Notes: a model not told the origin generated them from the letters alone. 64,000 nucleotides of DNA from Locusta migratoria (GCA_026315105.1 CM048748.1:25572078-25636077); one strand, 5' to 3'. Shown: positions 20,985-30,500, counted from the first letter of the stretch. Numbers and translations are program-made.

Positions 20985-21138
20985 TAATAAGGTGAACGGT
21001 TCAGATGTTATGCCAAGATCATCCTCAGATTGATTTGTCTCACGTTGATGGTCGAGACGACGAGCGTGCGGAGCTCCAACGGGAGACAAATCGGTCTGAG
21101 GATGATCTTAGTATAAGATGGAAACGGTCACCTTATTA
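20985..21138. repeat. Palindromic element with hammerhead-like arms
   Basis: Arms 20985-21048 and 21078-21138 (outer TAATAAGG and CCTTATTA) around a CpG-rich spacer. It is the shortest of the six fold-back elements. The right arm holds a well-kept hammerhead core; the left arm has a weaker one on the minus strand (CTGAGGA kept, GAAAC reduced to GAAC). Confidence 0.85.
21091..21134 (+). ncRNA. Hammerhead-ribozyme-like motif
   Basis: Stem I strand GGT (21093-21095), core CTGAGGA (21096-21102), stem II ATCTTA/TAAGAT (21105-21110 with 21114-21119), GAAA (21121-21124), ACGGT as a near-palindromic stem III, C at 21129 as the cleavage-site base, then ACC pairing with GGT. All core bases are present. 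Stem III looks like a decayed ACCGGT palindrome. Confidence 0.7.
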
Positions 21139-21152
21139 CAAAAAGTTTGTTG

Positions 21153-21157
<5 letters not shown>

Positions 21158-21210
<53 letters not shown>
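21158..21210. repeat. Poly(T) tract
   Basis: About 50 T in a row directly after the fold-back element; overlapping polyphenylalanine frames are artefacts. Confidence 0.9.
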
Positions 21211-21213
<3 letters not shown>

Positions 21214-21782
21214 TTCGAACTAGACAGATATTTTCATATTATAAAAATTTATACTGCGGTTGTGGCAGTCTTCAGAGACTGGTCTGATGCAGCTCTCCAC
21301 CCTACACTGCCCTACACTGTCGTAAGTATCCTTCCCTACCTCTTTATAAGAGCGGCAGCCCATATCTGTCTGAATCTGCTTACTATATTCGTCTCTTGGT
21401 CTCTCTCTGCGATTTTTATCCCACACACCTCCCCTCCAATGCTAAATTTACGATTATGTGATGTCTAAGAATGTGTCCTGCCAATCGACCAATAGATCCC
21501 ATCTTTCAGTCAAGGAATGTCAAAAAAATTTCTCCCCAGTTCTGGTCAGTGCTTCTTTATTACTTACGCTAATCTTCAGCATTCTTCTGTAGCACCACAT
21601 TTCAAAAGCCTCTATCCTCCTCCCGTCTAAACTATTTATCATCTAAGATTTACTACCGTACAAGGCAACACTCCACACAAATGCCTTCAGAAAAGACTTT
21701 CTTACACAGTAATATTCGATGAAGCAAGTTTACAAACACGCTTTTCTTCCCATTGCCATTCTGAATTTTATATCCTCTGTAC

Positions 21783-21981
21783 GCCGGCCGCGGTGGCCGA
21801 GGGGACTGAGGCGCTTCAGTCACGGTCTGCACGGCCACTACGGTCGGTGGTTAGAATCCCCCCTAGGGCATGGATATTTGTGCCGACCTAGTTCGTAAGT
21901 AGTTGATAAGTAGTTTGTAAGTTTAGGGACTGATGACTCTGTAGTTAAGTCCCATAAGATTTACAAACATTTGAACATTTG
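21783..21981 (+). repeat. SINE, main family
   Basis: Main-family SINE with a perfect 13-bp duplication ATATCCTCTGTAC at 21770-21782 and 21982-21994, inside LINE-A. Confidence 0.95.
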
Positions 21982-22145
21982 ATATCCTCTGTACTCCGAC
22001 TATCACATTTTACTTTACTGCCCAGGTGACAACTCATCTACTAGAATTATTGTTTCATTACCTAATCTAATCCCTTCAGCATCGCCTGATTTTCTATGAA
22101 TTCCATTATTCTTGATTCGCTGTTTTGAATGTTAATCTTATAAGT

Positions 22146-22577
22146 TCATTTCAACACACGGTCCATTCCGTGCAATTGCTCTACCAGGTCCTTTGCTATC
22201 TCTGACAGAATTACAATGTTAGCAAACCACAATGTTTTCATTTCTCCATCCTGAACTACTTCTCCAAATTTCCCGCTGCTTACCTTCATAGCTTCCGCAA
22301 GGTACGAATTGGATAACATTTGAGAAAGGCTACAAACCAGTCTTACTCCTATCCCAACGATTGCGTTCTTTTCATACCCTTCAACTCTAATAACAGCTGT
22401 TTGGTTAATGTACAAGTTGTAAATAACCTTCCGTTTCCTATATTTCACTCCTTTTGTCTTCAAAATTTGAAAGAGTGTATTACAATCAACATTGACAAAA
22501 GCTGTCTCCAAATCTACAAAAGCTAGAAATTTAGATCTGCCTCTCCTTGATCTATCTTCTAAGATAGGTAGTAAGGT
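22146..22577 (-). pseudogene. LINE-A reverse transcriptase core, degenerate
   Basis: Minus-strand reading: ILEDRSRRGRSKFLAFVDLE (motif A region, normally VDLEKAFDNVDW), VIYNLYINQTAVIRVEGYEK, then the motif B region GVRLVCSLSQML (normally GVRQGCSLSPMLF) and FANIVILSEIAKDLVEQLHG where FADD should stand. Loss of the aspartate pair and of the motif B glycine and glutamine means no polymerase activity. Confidence 0.88.
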
Positions 22578-22579
22578 GA

Positions 22580-23150
22580 GTACAAAACTGTAGGTGCAGT
22601 ATCCAAACAAAGAAAGATAGTTTTCAAAGTACAAATATATAAAATGCATAGGATCTCATATTTTTTGAGATATACGAGTATGTTGTACAATTCTATAATT
22701 TTTCAGGTACGTATTCATTTTATAAGTGCTGTATGTCTGTAAAATCTGTTGCGAATACAATTAGTAGTAAAGAAGTAATAGATTCAAACTTGGTGCGTGA
22801 AGGGGCGATTTTCCACAAATGCTACTGTTTATGTGCTCATATCTCATAAACTATGTGTCATAACGTGAAGCAATTTGGAAGGTACATTCAGCTGTAAGTA
22901 GTATGGTAGTGCCACTACGACGCCAATGAGATTCGCCCGTCGACGATAGTGTCATCGACGCCGATCACTCGGCCAATTGACGGACCGCAGATCAAAGGAT
23001 GCCGCCATAGCGCACATAACCCTTGAACGGTCAGCCGAAAAATAGTTTCAGGAACGGTCGGGATGGGTCTGTGGGACCCAACAATTAAAATGCTTATGAC
23101 AAGTGCCAAAACTGAGTATTTACATCAAATGACGAGTTTTTATATTGTTC
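22580..23150. repeat. Helitron-internal segment plus piggyBac left end
   Basis: A stretch of about 570 bp nearly identical to parts of 30560-31618: Helitron-internal sequence (CAGTATCCAAACAAAGAAAG, later GATCTCATATTTTTTGAGAT), then a piggyBac-like left end (CCCTTGAACGGTCAGCCG at about 23019) and 130 bp of its interior, stopping at TTTTTATATTGTT. It interrupts LINE-A with no clear target duplication. Here the piggyBac end is preceded by ATAA instead of TTAA. Confidence 0.75.
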
Positions 23151-23809
23151 CTACATTTTTCCTGAATCCGAAATGATCTTCCCAAGGTCAAGGTCATCAT
23201 CTATCGGTCATCCACACTTCTTTAAATAATTCGTGTAAAAAATTGCAACCATAAGTTAATAATCTGATGGTTTTGGAATTATCACACCTGTCTTCACCTG
23301 CTTTCTTTGAAGTGGGGATTGTTACATTTTTCTTACAGTTTGAGGGTATTTCACCTGTCTCATACATCTTAGTTTTGTCAAGGCTGGTTCTCCCAGAGAG
23401 GGATCTCTGAGGGAACGTTATCTACTCCAGGGGCCTTGTTTCCACTTAGGTCTTTCAGTGCTCTGTCAAATTCATCTCTCAGTATAGCATCTCCTATTTC
23501 ATCTTCAACCACTTCCTATCCCATCCTACAATATTTCTTCGAAGTACATTTACCTTGTAGAGACCCTCTATAGACTCATTGCACCCTTCATCTTTGCCTT
23601 CTTTAAGCAGATCTGGTTTTCCGTAATATTAGTACTATAATGTATAATGTTGCATAGTTTTCTACAACAACGTTGAATGAATGGAGGAACATTGAAATCG
23701 TTACCTTTTATATCAAGGACATAGTTTAGTCATTGTTCGTGAAAGGCATTACCAGAATAATTTTACTTGGACGAGGATTGCTTACAGTGCAATAAAGCGG
23801 CTGGGGTGG

Positions 23810-24920
23810 ATGAAATTAAGCCGGAACTTGTCAAACAAAACACAATGGAATATCAGTCTCAAATGGTTACACAGGATAATTGAGAAGGCGTGGGAATCGG
23901 GACAAGTTCCGTCTGACTGGACGAAAGCGGTAATTACGCCAATTTTCAAACATGAAAACAGAAAAGATTGTAACAACTACCGAGGATTCTCTTTAATTAG
24001 CGTTGTAGGCAAAATATTCTCAGGTATTATTGAAAGGAGAGTGCCAGTATTAATTGAAGACAAGTTAGATGAAAATCAGTGTGGGTTTAGGCCTCTTAGA
24101 GGCTGTCAGGACCAGATCTTTAGCTTACGGCAGGTAATGGAAAAGTACTATGAGTGGAAAAGAGAGTTTTATCTGGAAAAGGCTTATGACCGTGTTCCTA
24201 GGAGGAAGCTACTGACAGTTCTTCAAGATTATGGTATAGGAGGCAAACTTCTGAAGGCAATTAAACGGCTTTACGTAGACTGTCCGGCAGCAGTTAGAGT
24301 AGATGGCAAATTAAGCTCATGGTTTAGGGTAGTCTCAGGGGTAAGACAAGCAGTCTCGCATATGCGAATGACTGTTGTAATGGCCGATTCAGTTGAAAGA
24401 TTGCAAACTAATATTTCAGAGCTCGATCAGAGGTGCAAGGATTATGATATGAAGATCAGCATCTCCAAAACGAAATTAATGTCAGTGGGAAAGAGATTTA
24501 AACAGACAGTTTGAAGTACCTGGGATGTATTTTCTCACAGGATGGCAACATAGTGAAAGAACTGGATCGAGGTGCAGCAAAGCTAATGCAGTGATAGCTC
24601 AGCTAAGATCTACTCTCTTCTGCAAGAAGGAAGTAAGTACCAAGACTAAGTTAGCAGTGCACCGCTCTATCTTTCGACCAACTTTGTTTTATGGGAGTGA
24701 AAGTTGGGTGGATACAGGTTACCTTATTCATAAGGTAGAGGTTACAGATATGAAAGTAGCAAGAATGATTGCAGGTACTAATAGATGGAAACAATGGCAG
24801 GAGGGTGTCCATAATGAGGAAATTAAGGAAAAACTGGGAATGAACACCATAGATGAAGCAGTTAGAGCGAACAGACTGAGATGGTGGGGTCATGTTACAC
24901 GCATGGGAGAAGCAAGGTTA
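23810..24920 (+). pseudogene. LINE-D reverse transcriptase, deleted and frameshifted
   Basis: Visible blocks: QVPSDWTKAVITPIFKHENR, NNYRGFSLISVVGKIFSGII, ENQCGFRPLRGCQDQIFSLR, then EKAYDRVPRRKL (motif A) and WFRVVSGVRQ (start of motif B). The next residues, VSHMRMTVVMADSVERLQ, belong after the YADD box, so the stretch holding most of motif B and motif C is deleted or scrambled. A frameshift near 24515 leads to CIFSQDGNIVKELDRGAAKA and RLRWWGHVTRMGEARLPK. Not functional. Confidence 0.88.
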
Positions 24921-25054
24921 CCTAAGAGCAGTGGCGGCGCTAGGCGTCGGCGACGTCGGCCACCGCCGACGGCCTCGCGCATGTGGGGGCCTCGCAAAAC
25001 ATTGTTAAAAATTTATTTTTTTGTTTCTTTTTTATATTTGTTGTTTAACGGAGC

Positions 25055-25215
25055 TTTCCACTGCTAGGTTATGTAACGACGACCTACATCTAATTTACAC
25101 TAGCTTAACCGAAGGACGAACACAACATCCGTACCCAAGGGACCTCCGACGAGAGCGATTTCGCTCACCGTGGTTTGACGCCTTAGAGCGCTCGGCCATT
25201 TCCGGCCGGCAGCTA
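25055..25215 (-). repeat. Diverged tRNA-related SINE
   Basis: Minus orientation: head GCCGGCCGGAAATGGCCGAG, box-B-like region and a TTAGTGTAAAT-type body. The head is close to the other SINE heads but the body has drifted; no target duplication is evident. Confidence 0.55.
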
Positions 25216-25240
25216 TTTAGTTGTCCGTATTTATTTCCGT

Positions 25241-25513
25241 TTGAGTGCGGCAGTGATGCAATTTTTAGTTAAATACTTGCAAAACAGTTTCTTCAGTAGA
25301 TTTCAAAGAACGATTTGGAATAAGTATATCCAAATGTTTATAAAACAATCAGAATCGTGCTCAGTTCCAGTCAGGACAGCTTCGGCCGAGAGAAGCTTCA
25401 CAAAGTTAAAATTGATTAAGACTAACTTGAAAAGCACAGTGAACGAAGAAAGACTATCTGCGTTGTCAGTACTATCAACTGAAGCCGAAATAGCGGTTAG
25501 TATTAAGAAGTGA
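25241..25513 (+). pseudogene. hAT transposase C-terminal dimerisation domain
   Basis: The reading PVRTASAERSFTKLKLIKTN, LKSTVNEERLSALSVLSTEAE matches the hAT C-terminal dimerisation region (P.SSA.SERSFS.LK.IKT.LRS.M...RL..L..L). The catalytic RNase H-like domain and zinc finger are missing. Confidence 0.88.
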
Positions 25514-26189
25514 TCTTAAAAAAGATTTTGTGAGACGAAAAGTTGAAAAGTTGAAAAGTTTCTCTAATTTTGGTTTGTTTATTGTAATTTTTGTCGTTGC
25601 AATAATACTCGTATATTATACTAACAGAATTTTAGTATAATGATTATTGATGTATAATTCAGCTCATTTAACATTTTCTTCACTAATGAAAAAATGAAAT
25701 GGGCCTCGCAAAGACGAGTTCGCCGACGCCCAGTTTTCGTATAGCGCCGCCACTGCCTAAGAGACTCATGAGCTCGGCAGTGGAGGGTAGGAGTAGTCGA
25801 GGTAGACCAAGAAGGAAGTACTTAGTTTCGGTGCAGAATGATTTTGAAGTAAAAGACATAACATCAGACGAGGCATCAATGTTAGCATTGAATAGGGGAT
25901 AATGGAGGAATTTTATTAGAGGTACTATGCTCCAGACTGAACGCTGAAAGGCATAATCAGTCTCTAATGATGATGATGATAATGAGGATTGCTTACTTAA
26001 AAAGTCGAAAACAGTGTTTTAAATTGTTCTGTTTTGTCAGACATTTAGTGTATTTGTCATTGCGAAAGTGATACAGGTATGCTGTGTACGCAGCGTAACA
26101 TGTTATTGTTTGCGTATTTGTGTAGAGACTCGTGTAGCAAATGAGGACCACAGTTAGTAAAGTGAAAATTACTCAGCCTGATTGTAGAG

Positions 26190-26620
26190 GGCAAATCCAC
26201 TGCCGTCCCCCCATCGTACTCGTCACGAGCATCTGCCCGTGAATTGCGGCAGTATTTCGCGAGCAGCGGCGCTACTTCTGTCGGCTGGCGTGTTTGCGAG
26301 GCAGCGGCGACACGGCCGTGTGTGCAGAGAGGCGACGGTCGCGTCCACGCGACAGCGGCAGGAGGCGCTGTTTGCCGCCGGTGCCCGCGCTGCCATCGAC
26401 CTGACAGCTGCGCTGCGCTCCGGTGATTACAACGAGCCCTGCCAATATTTGACGCTCCTCGGAGCGTAAATGTCGGCCGTCACAGGAAGGCGGCCATTAA
26501 TATTTCGCGAGCGTAATGAGCGCTCTGCGGACGCAAATCTGCCGTGCCTTGTCGCGTACCGGACGCTATGCCGCAGCGCGTTAAACTTTTGTCCTCTGTC
26601 TCAACAAGAGCCAAGTCACC
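26190..26620. other. CpG-rich island, possible promoter or first exon
   Basis: A sharp rise in G+C and CpG against AT-rich flanks. Open frames 26239-26469 (plus, 76 residues) and 26244-26426 (plus) read through it, but long frames are expected by chance at this composition, and neither matches a family I know. It carries no recognisable repeat. This is the best candidate in the window for host sequence with a function (promoter, enhancer or exon), but I cannot assign one. Confidence 0.4.
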
Positions 26621-26742
26621 AACATCGTGTCACTGCGTAAAGGGGGGACGTTTCAAGGCAGTACTATGAGAGCTACACCGATGTCAGACATAAGTACTAT
26701 TAAACACAATATTGATAAATCTGAAGCATTGAATTAAAATTT

Positions 26743-26818
26743 GTGGTGCGGCCAGGAATCTAACCTGGACCTCCATGCTTACTAGGCAGGCGTCTTAACC
26801 GTTAGACTACCACACCAC
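26743..26818 (-). repeat. tRNA-like sequence (Thr-type anticodon loop)
   Basis: 76 bp that fold like a tRNA: GTGGTGTGGTAG start, loop CTAGTAA with AGT at the anticodon position, T-arm with GGTTAGATTCC (normally GGTTCGA), end CCGCACCAC. The T-arm change and the repeat context argue for a tRNA-derived repeat, not a working tRNA-Thr gene. Confidence 0.6.
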
Positions 26819-27194
26819 TAACGATTAAGGCACTTTGGAATAGTCTATGTACGATTTCCCTCCACATCACGAACTTTAATTCAGCTTCTTTGTTCCAAAG
26901 ATAATTGCCACTACTGCCAAGGCTCTCCATGCAGCGGAATAGCACCTCGGCGATGGACATGGTCGAACAATCCTGTTAAGGTGATATATCAATTAATACA
27001 AATAAACGAACCCAGAGACGGATTTACGTCTCAAATATTAACATGATTGTTCCACCGTGCCCATTTCCTAGGTGCTATTCCGCTGCATGGAGAGCCTTGG
27101 CAGTAGTGGCAATTATCTTTGGAACAAAGAAGCTGAATTAAAGTTTGTGTTGTGGAGGGAAATCGTACATAGACTATTCCAAGGCGCCTTAATT

Positions 27195-27707
27195 GTTGGT
27201 GGTGTGGTAGTCCAACGGTTAACAAGTCTGTAACACGAAAAAGAAATTCGCCAATATGCTCGGTATTGCTTTCGAAAGGCATGGTATAGAATAAATATAA
27301 AGAAAGATCAGCAAGACGCATCCACTGCGAAGCGCCACCACAAAAGGCACAACATGTAAATCAAAAGAGAAATATAAGTAAAACTGGTAAAATGTAAACA
27401 AACAGCAATACAATATTAACAAAAAAATGAGGAAAGTTGATATGTATGTAGTAACTGTGGGCCGTGGGGGCGGCTGTTGCAGTGCTGCTGGCCACCAGAG
27501 CCGCGGCAGGCCGCGCTCCTCTCCCCTCTCCAGAAGTGGTGTTTTTGTTTAACGTTCTGTATGTATTGGTTTGGAAGCTTAGTGCCGTTTGTCACATTTC
27601 AAACGAAGGAGGTCATGTTTGCTGGTTTCAAATGGTTTAAAAAAAAAACGGTTAAGACGCCTGCCTAGTAAGCATGGAGGCCCGGGTTCGATTCCTGGCC
27701 GCACCAC
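27195..27707 (+). repeat. tRNA-like sequence interrupted by an insertion
   Basis: The same tRNA-like unit on the plus strand: 5' part 27195-27222, 3' part 27648-27707 with an intact T-arm GGGTTCGATTCC. It is split in the D-arm by the 425-bp insertion below. Confidence 0.65.
27223..27647 (+). mobile_element. 425-bp retroposed insertion with A tail
   Basis: Flanked by a direct repeat AACGGTTAA (ending 27222 and 27655) and ending in about ten A. Its content (GC-rich centre near 27465-27535, no long frame) matches nothing I know. The A tail and duplication indicate insertion by LINE machinery; it could be a truncated LINE, a SINE or a processed transcript. Confidence 0.6.
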
Positions 27708-27822
27708 AAATTTTAATTCATTGCTTCAGATTTATCAATAATGTCTTTCACATATTTGAGACGTAAATCCGTCTCTGGGATCGTTTATTTGTATTAATTG
27801 ATATTTAAATACTATTAAATGC

Positions 27823-28318
27823 GATTAATGATGAAAATTCTCCTCAGAGATGATAAATATTGTTCAAACGAGATAGAATGGCTGGCCAGTACTTACCTTT
27901 GTGCTGTACCGCCGATAGTAACACAAATGAAAAAAAAAAAAAAAAAAAAAGGGGGGGGACAAAAAGGACAAGCTTTCGGAACACAGTTCCTTCATCAGGT
28001 GGGAAAGAAGGGAAGAAGAGAGGATGGGAACGGAAGGGAAAGGCAATTCACGACCTAGGTCATGAAGGTGGTGATACTTGGCAGTATCTCTGACGTCCAC
28101 ACTCCTGAAACACCATCTTCATGACCTAGGTCGTGAATTACCTTTCCCTTCCGTTCCCATCCTTTCTTCTTCCCTTCTCTCCCACCTAATGAAGGAACTG
28201 TGTTCCGAAAGCTTGTCCTTTTTGTCCCCTTTTTTCTGTTTTTTTCATTTGTGTTACTATCGGCGGTACAGCACAAAGGTAAGTACTGGCCAGCCATTCT
28301 ATCTCGTTTGAACAATAT
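27823..28318. mobile_element. Palindromic retro-inserted element, 496 bp
   Basis: Inverted arms 27857-28073 and 28111-28318 (over 200 bp each, near-identical) around a 37-bp spacer. The insertion is flanked by a perfect 14-bp direct repeat ATACTATTAAATGC at 27809-27822 and 28319-28332. Both arms hold hammerhead-like cores. Long frames across the arms are by-products of the poly(A)/poly(G) runs. Confidence 0.88.
27970..28005 (-). ncRNA. Hammerhead-ribozyme-like motif, left arm
   Basis: Minus strand: core CTGATGA (27992-27998), stem II GGAAC/GTTCC with loop TGT, GAAA (27974-27977), then AGCT, self-complementary, and U as the possible cleavage-site base. Core and stem II are perfect. Stem I is weak (two pairs next to the core). 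The right arm (28186-28214, plus) has CTAATGA, a core change. Confidence 0.65.
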
Positions 28319-28332
28319 ATACTATTAAATGC

Positions 28333-28507
28333 AAGTGTTGTCACTGTCAATAAAATTCTCCATGCTGTGAGTCCGCTCTCTGAGTCGTTAAAACCGTGGA
28401 ACGTTTCGTCGAATGTTGCAACTGACCTTTCTCCACGTATTAGCCTGACACGCTTCTGACGCGTTGGACAGTTTTAAAGACTCACACTGCGGACTTGCAC
28501 CTTGAAG
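28333..28507. other. No recognised feature
   Basis: Short unassigned stretch between two fold-back elements; it continues after 28897 when the 28520-28897 insertion is removed. Confidence 0.4.
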
Positions 28508-28519
28508 AATATCTTCTTT

Positions 28520-28897
28520 TCACTGTAAGGTTTTTAAAGTAAACGCCTTTTGCTACTGCGAATGAAGGGTTTTATTTTTATATTTTTAAGTCGCCTTTCT
28601 CTCAAGGCATCATCAGTGGGCACAGTATGGCAGCAGGTGACAGTGGAACCAGAAAACTGCAATGTGTTTCAGAAAACAGTGTAACATTTCGACCTGGTTG
28701 CCAGAAAGAGACTGACGTGGAGTAGTAAGTGCTGACACCCACTGATGATGCCTTGAGAGAAAGGCGAAACGCGTATGGGTGACTTAAAAATATAAAAATA
28801 AAACCCTTCATTCGCAGTAGCAAAAGGCGTTTACTTTAAAAACCTTACAGTGAAATACAATTCAGCTGCTGCTCAAAATGGCCACAGAGGGCAAAGT
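28520..28897. mobile_element. Palindromic retro-inserted element, 378 bp
   Basis: Inverted arms about 28518-28622 and 28738-28855 around a spacer of about 115 bp. Perfect 12-bp direct repeat AATATCTTCTTT at 28508-28519 and 28898-28909. The right arm carries the best hammerhead of the window; the left arm lacks 15 bp spanning the GAAA/stem III part. Confidence 0.88.
28734..28783 (+). ncRNA. Hammerhead ribozyme, complete on paper
   Basis: Self-cleaving RNA motif. Stem I: CACCCA (28736-28741) pairs with TGGGTG (28776-28781). Core CTGATGA 28742-28748. Stem II GCCTT (28750-28754) with AAGGC (28761-28765). GAAA 28766-28769. Stem III is the self-complementary ACGCGT (28769-28774), followed by A at 28775, giving a GUA cleavage triplet. 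A stem III without a loop suggests that cleavage would occur in a dimer or tandem transcript, as in known type I hammerheads of retroelements. Confidence 0.8.
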
Positions 28898-28917
28898 AAT
28901 ATCTTCTTTATATATAA

Positions 28918-29933
28918 CTAGCTGAAAACCCGGCTTTGCCCGGGTATTTATTTATTTATTCCTGCTTTGAGTTAATACTTCTCCTATCCTTACCCTCTGT
29001 CCATCTCCTTTTTTTTTTCTAAAAACATGCTATATTTATCGGAGAATAAATAAGAAATAAGGCTGTCTCGCATAATGTACAAAATTAAAAGTATCCAAAC
29101 AAAGAAAGATAGTAATCAAAACACAAATGACATAAAATGCGTACGATCTCATATTTACGGAGTTATATGTTGTACAATTGTATAATTTTACAGGTATGTA
29201 TTCATTTGTAAAAGTGCTGTTTGTCTGTATTAAAGGAAATTTATTGTTTACTGCTTTACTTATTTATTCTTATATTTCCTTATTCGTATGCTTATCCTTA
29301 TAAAGAAAGAGCTGAAGACATTGAAGCACGCATAGACCAAAGATATGGTCTGTGGCATCACGTTTCGCTCTATGTAACCTCCTTGCTATGGAGTCGCAAA
29401 CGTCATCGCTGGCCTTCAGTCCGATTTTTTTTTTAAATAATTAAACGACTTTCAACCACCATCACTTTCACCCCCTTATAGCTATCGGAATGGAACTGCT
29501 ATGCTGTACAACGGGAGACTTCGGACAACAATTCCACACAGACCATTTGTTTGCGTTCTGTAGGTTTCGCTGCAGAGCGAAATATTAACACATACACGTA
29601 GAATTTTATATTTACAAAGAGTAATTACTGTTCCGCATTTCGCGTTATATTCTTCTATCAGATCGCTATAAAACTGTGCCTAAACCTTCCTCAGGTTTAA
29701 ATTAGTAACTGTACAGATATTTAAGTCCCTGCGTCTTGTCTAGCGGACGTGATAAGCGTACACTGAACAGACATTCACATTAATATATATAGATAAATAA
29801 CTATCCGATCGCCATGAAACCGTGCCTAAAGCCTTCCCCGGTTGGACATTAGTAACTGTACAAATTTTTAGCTCTTTATATTTTGTGGTTCCGACGTGTT
29901 AACGTACACCGAACAGACATTCACATTTATAGA
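28918..29933 (-). mobile_element. Non-autonomous Helitron (H1) with doubled 5' end
   Basis: The minus-strand 3' end is a hairpin (ACCCGGGCAAAGCCGGGT) then CTAG and T, the Helitron terminus. The 5' end is TCTATAAATGTGAATGTCTG, preceded by A, with a second 5'-end-like module ending at 29793 (TCTATATATATTAATG). The two modules are about 140 bp each and similar (GATCGC..TAAAAC.GTGCCTAAA). No Rep/helicase gene. Confidence 0.78.
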
Positions 29934-29989
29934 TAAAGACTAGCTGAAAACCCGGATTTTCCCGGGTATTTATTCCTTCCTTGAGTTAG

Positions 29990-30406
29990 GATTAGTATAG
30001 GATGTTTAGGGCGCACAACAGCAAGGTTTTTAGCGCCGTGAAAAAAGAATTAAGTCGACAGTAAATAAATAATAACAGGCAATATAAGAATGTCGGTCTT
30101 GGCAGCAACACAAAAACATATTGCAAATCAGCGATGTAAGGTGGTAGACTGAAGTATTCAACCTTAGAAGTCCTTAAAAGAAAATGTCGCAATATAGAGG
30201 GACGCTGATCGCTGATGTCACAGTCATCAGCGAGCCCTCCTGTAATACACTAAAACCTCCGGCCTAAGAGCTTAGGCCAGAGTCGACAAAGTTCACAAAA
30301 TTGTAAAACGTTCGTCACACTCGCCTCGTCGTCAGCTAAAACAATTGGTAGAGCACGACCAAGATTAGCCGCTGCCCTCTCAGCACGATATAAAATACAC
30401 TCATTG
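29990..30406. mobile_element. 417-bp insertion with perfect 11-bp target duplication
   Basis: Duplication CCTTGAGTTAG at 29979-29989 and 30407-30417. It contains two strong hairpins: CGCTGATG/CATCAGCG (30210-30232) and GGCCTAAG/CTTAGGCC (30261-30278). There is no tRNA-like head, A tail or protein motif. It is retroposed by its target duplication, but of unknown family. Confidence 0.7.
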
Positions 30407-30456
30407 CCTTGAGTTAGTACTTCTCCTATCCCCATTCTCTCTCTCTCTCTGCCCAT

Positions 30457-30457
<1 letters not shown>

Positions 30458-30500
<43 letters not shown>
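30458..30500. repeat. Poly(T) tract
   Basis: A long T run in the second part of Helitron H2; the polylysine frame on the minus strand is an artefact. Confidence 0.9.

Larger units (their letters stand above)
21256..23640 (-). mobile_element. LINE-A, longest copy in the window
   Basis: In minus orientation it runs from the region before motif A (about 23640) to the 3' end (GTCTTCAGAGACTGGTCTG in plus orientation at about 21268). A SINE (21783-21981) and a Helitron/piggyBac composite segment (about 22580-23150) interrupt it. Coding fragments show the LINE-A polymerase; all frames are broken. Confidence 0.88.
24929..25755 (+). mobile_element. hAT transposon remnant (hAT-1)
   Basis: 827 bp with terminal inverted repeats CAGTGGCGGCGCTA and TAGCGCCGCCACTG and a perfect 8-bp target duplication CCTAAGAG (24921-24928, 25756-25763), the hAT hallmark. 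Removing it restores the LINE-D reading LPKRLMSS. A SINE-like fragment lies inside at about 25055-25215. It keeps only the end of a transposase gene, so it is non-autonomous. Confidence 0.95.
23780..25990 (+). mobile_element. LINE-D, split by a hAT element
   Basis: A LINE distinct from LINE-A and the J types. It spans the reverse transcriptase from the finger region to the C-terminus (GHVTRMGEARLPK, then beyond the hAT element SRGRPRRKYLVSVQNDFEVK) and ends in the repeat tail ATGATGATGATGATAATG near 25970. A deletion removes most of the region between motifs B and C. Confidence 0.85.
26705..27810. repeat. Inverted pair of tRNA-like repeat units
   Basis: A minus-strand unit (about 26705-26978) and a plus-strand unit (about 27037-27810) share a tRNA-like core and the flanks on both sides of it (for example GGTGCTATTCCGCTGCATGG). 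The spacer 26979-27036 is the reverse complement of the tail of the plus-strand unit (GAGACGTAAATCCGTCTCTG), so the units look cut from a tandem or circular array. A 425-bp insertion splits the plus-strand unit. Confidence 0.75.

Noticed and set aside
9108..30500. Polylysine or polyphenylalanine open frames across homopolymer tracts (for example at 15334-15630, 21005-21468, 30250-30510)
   Set aside because: They only reflect long T or A runs and have no conserved sequence outside the run.
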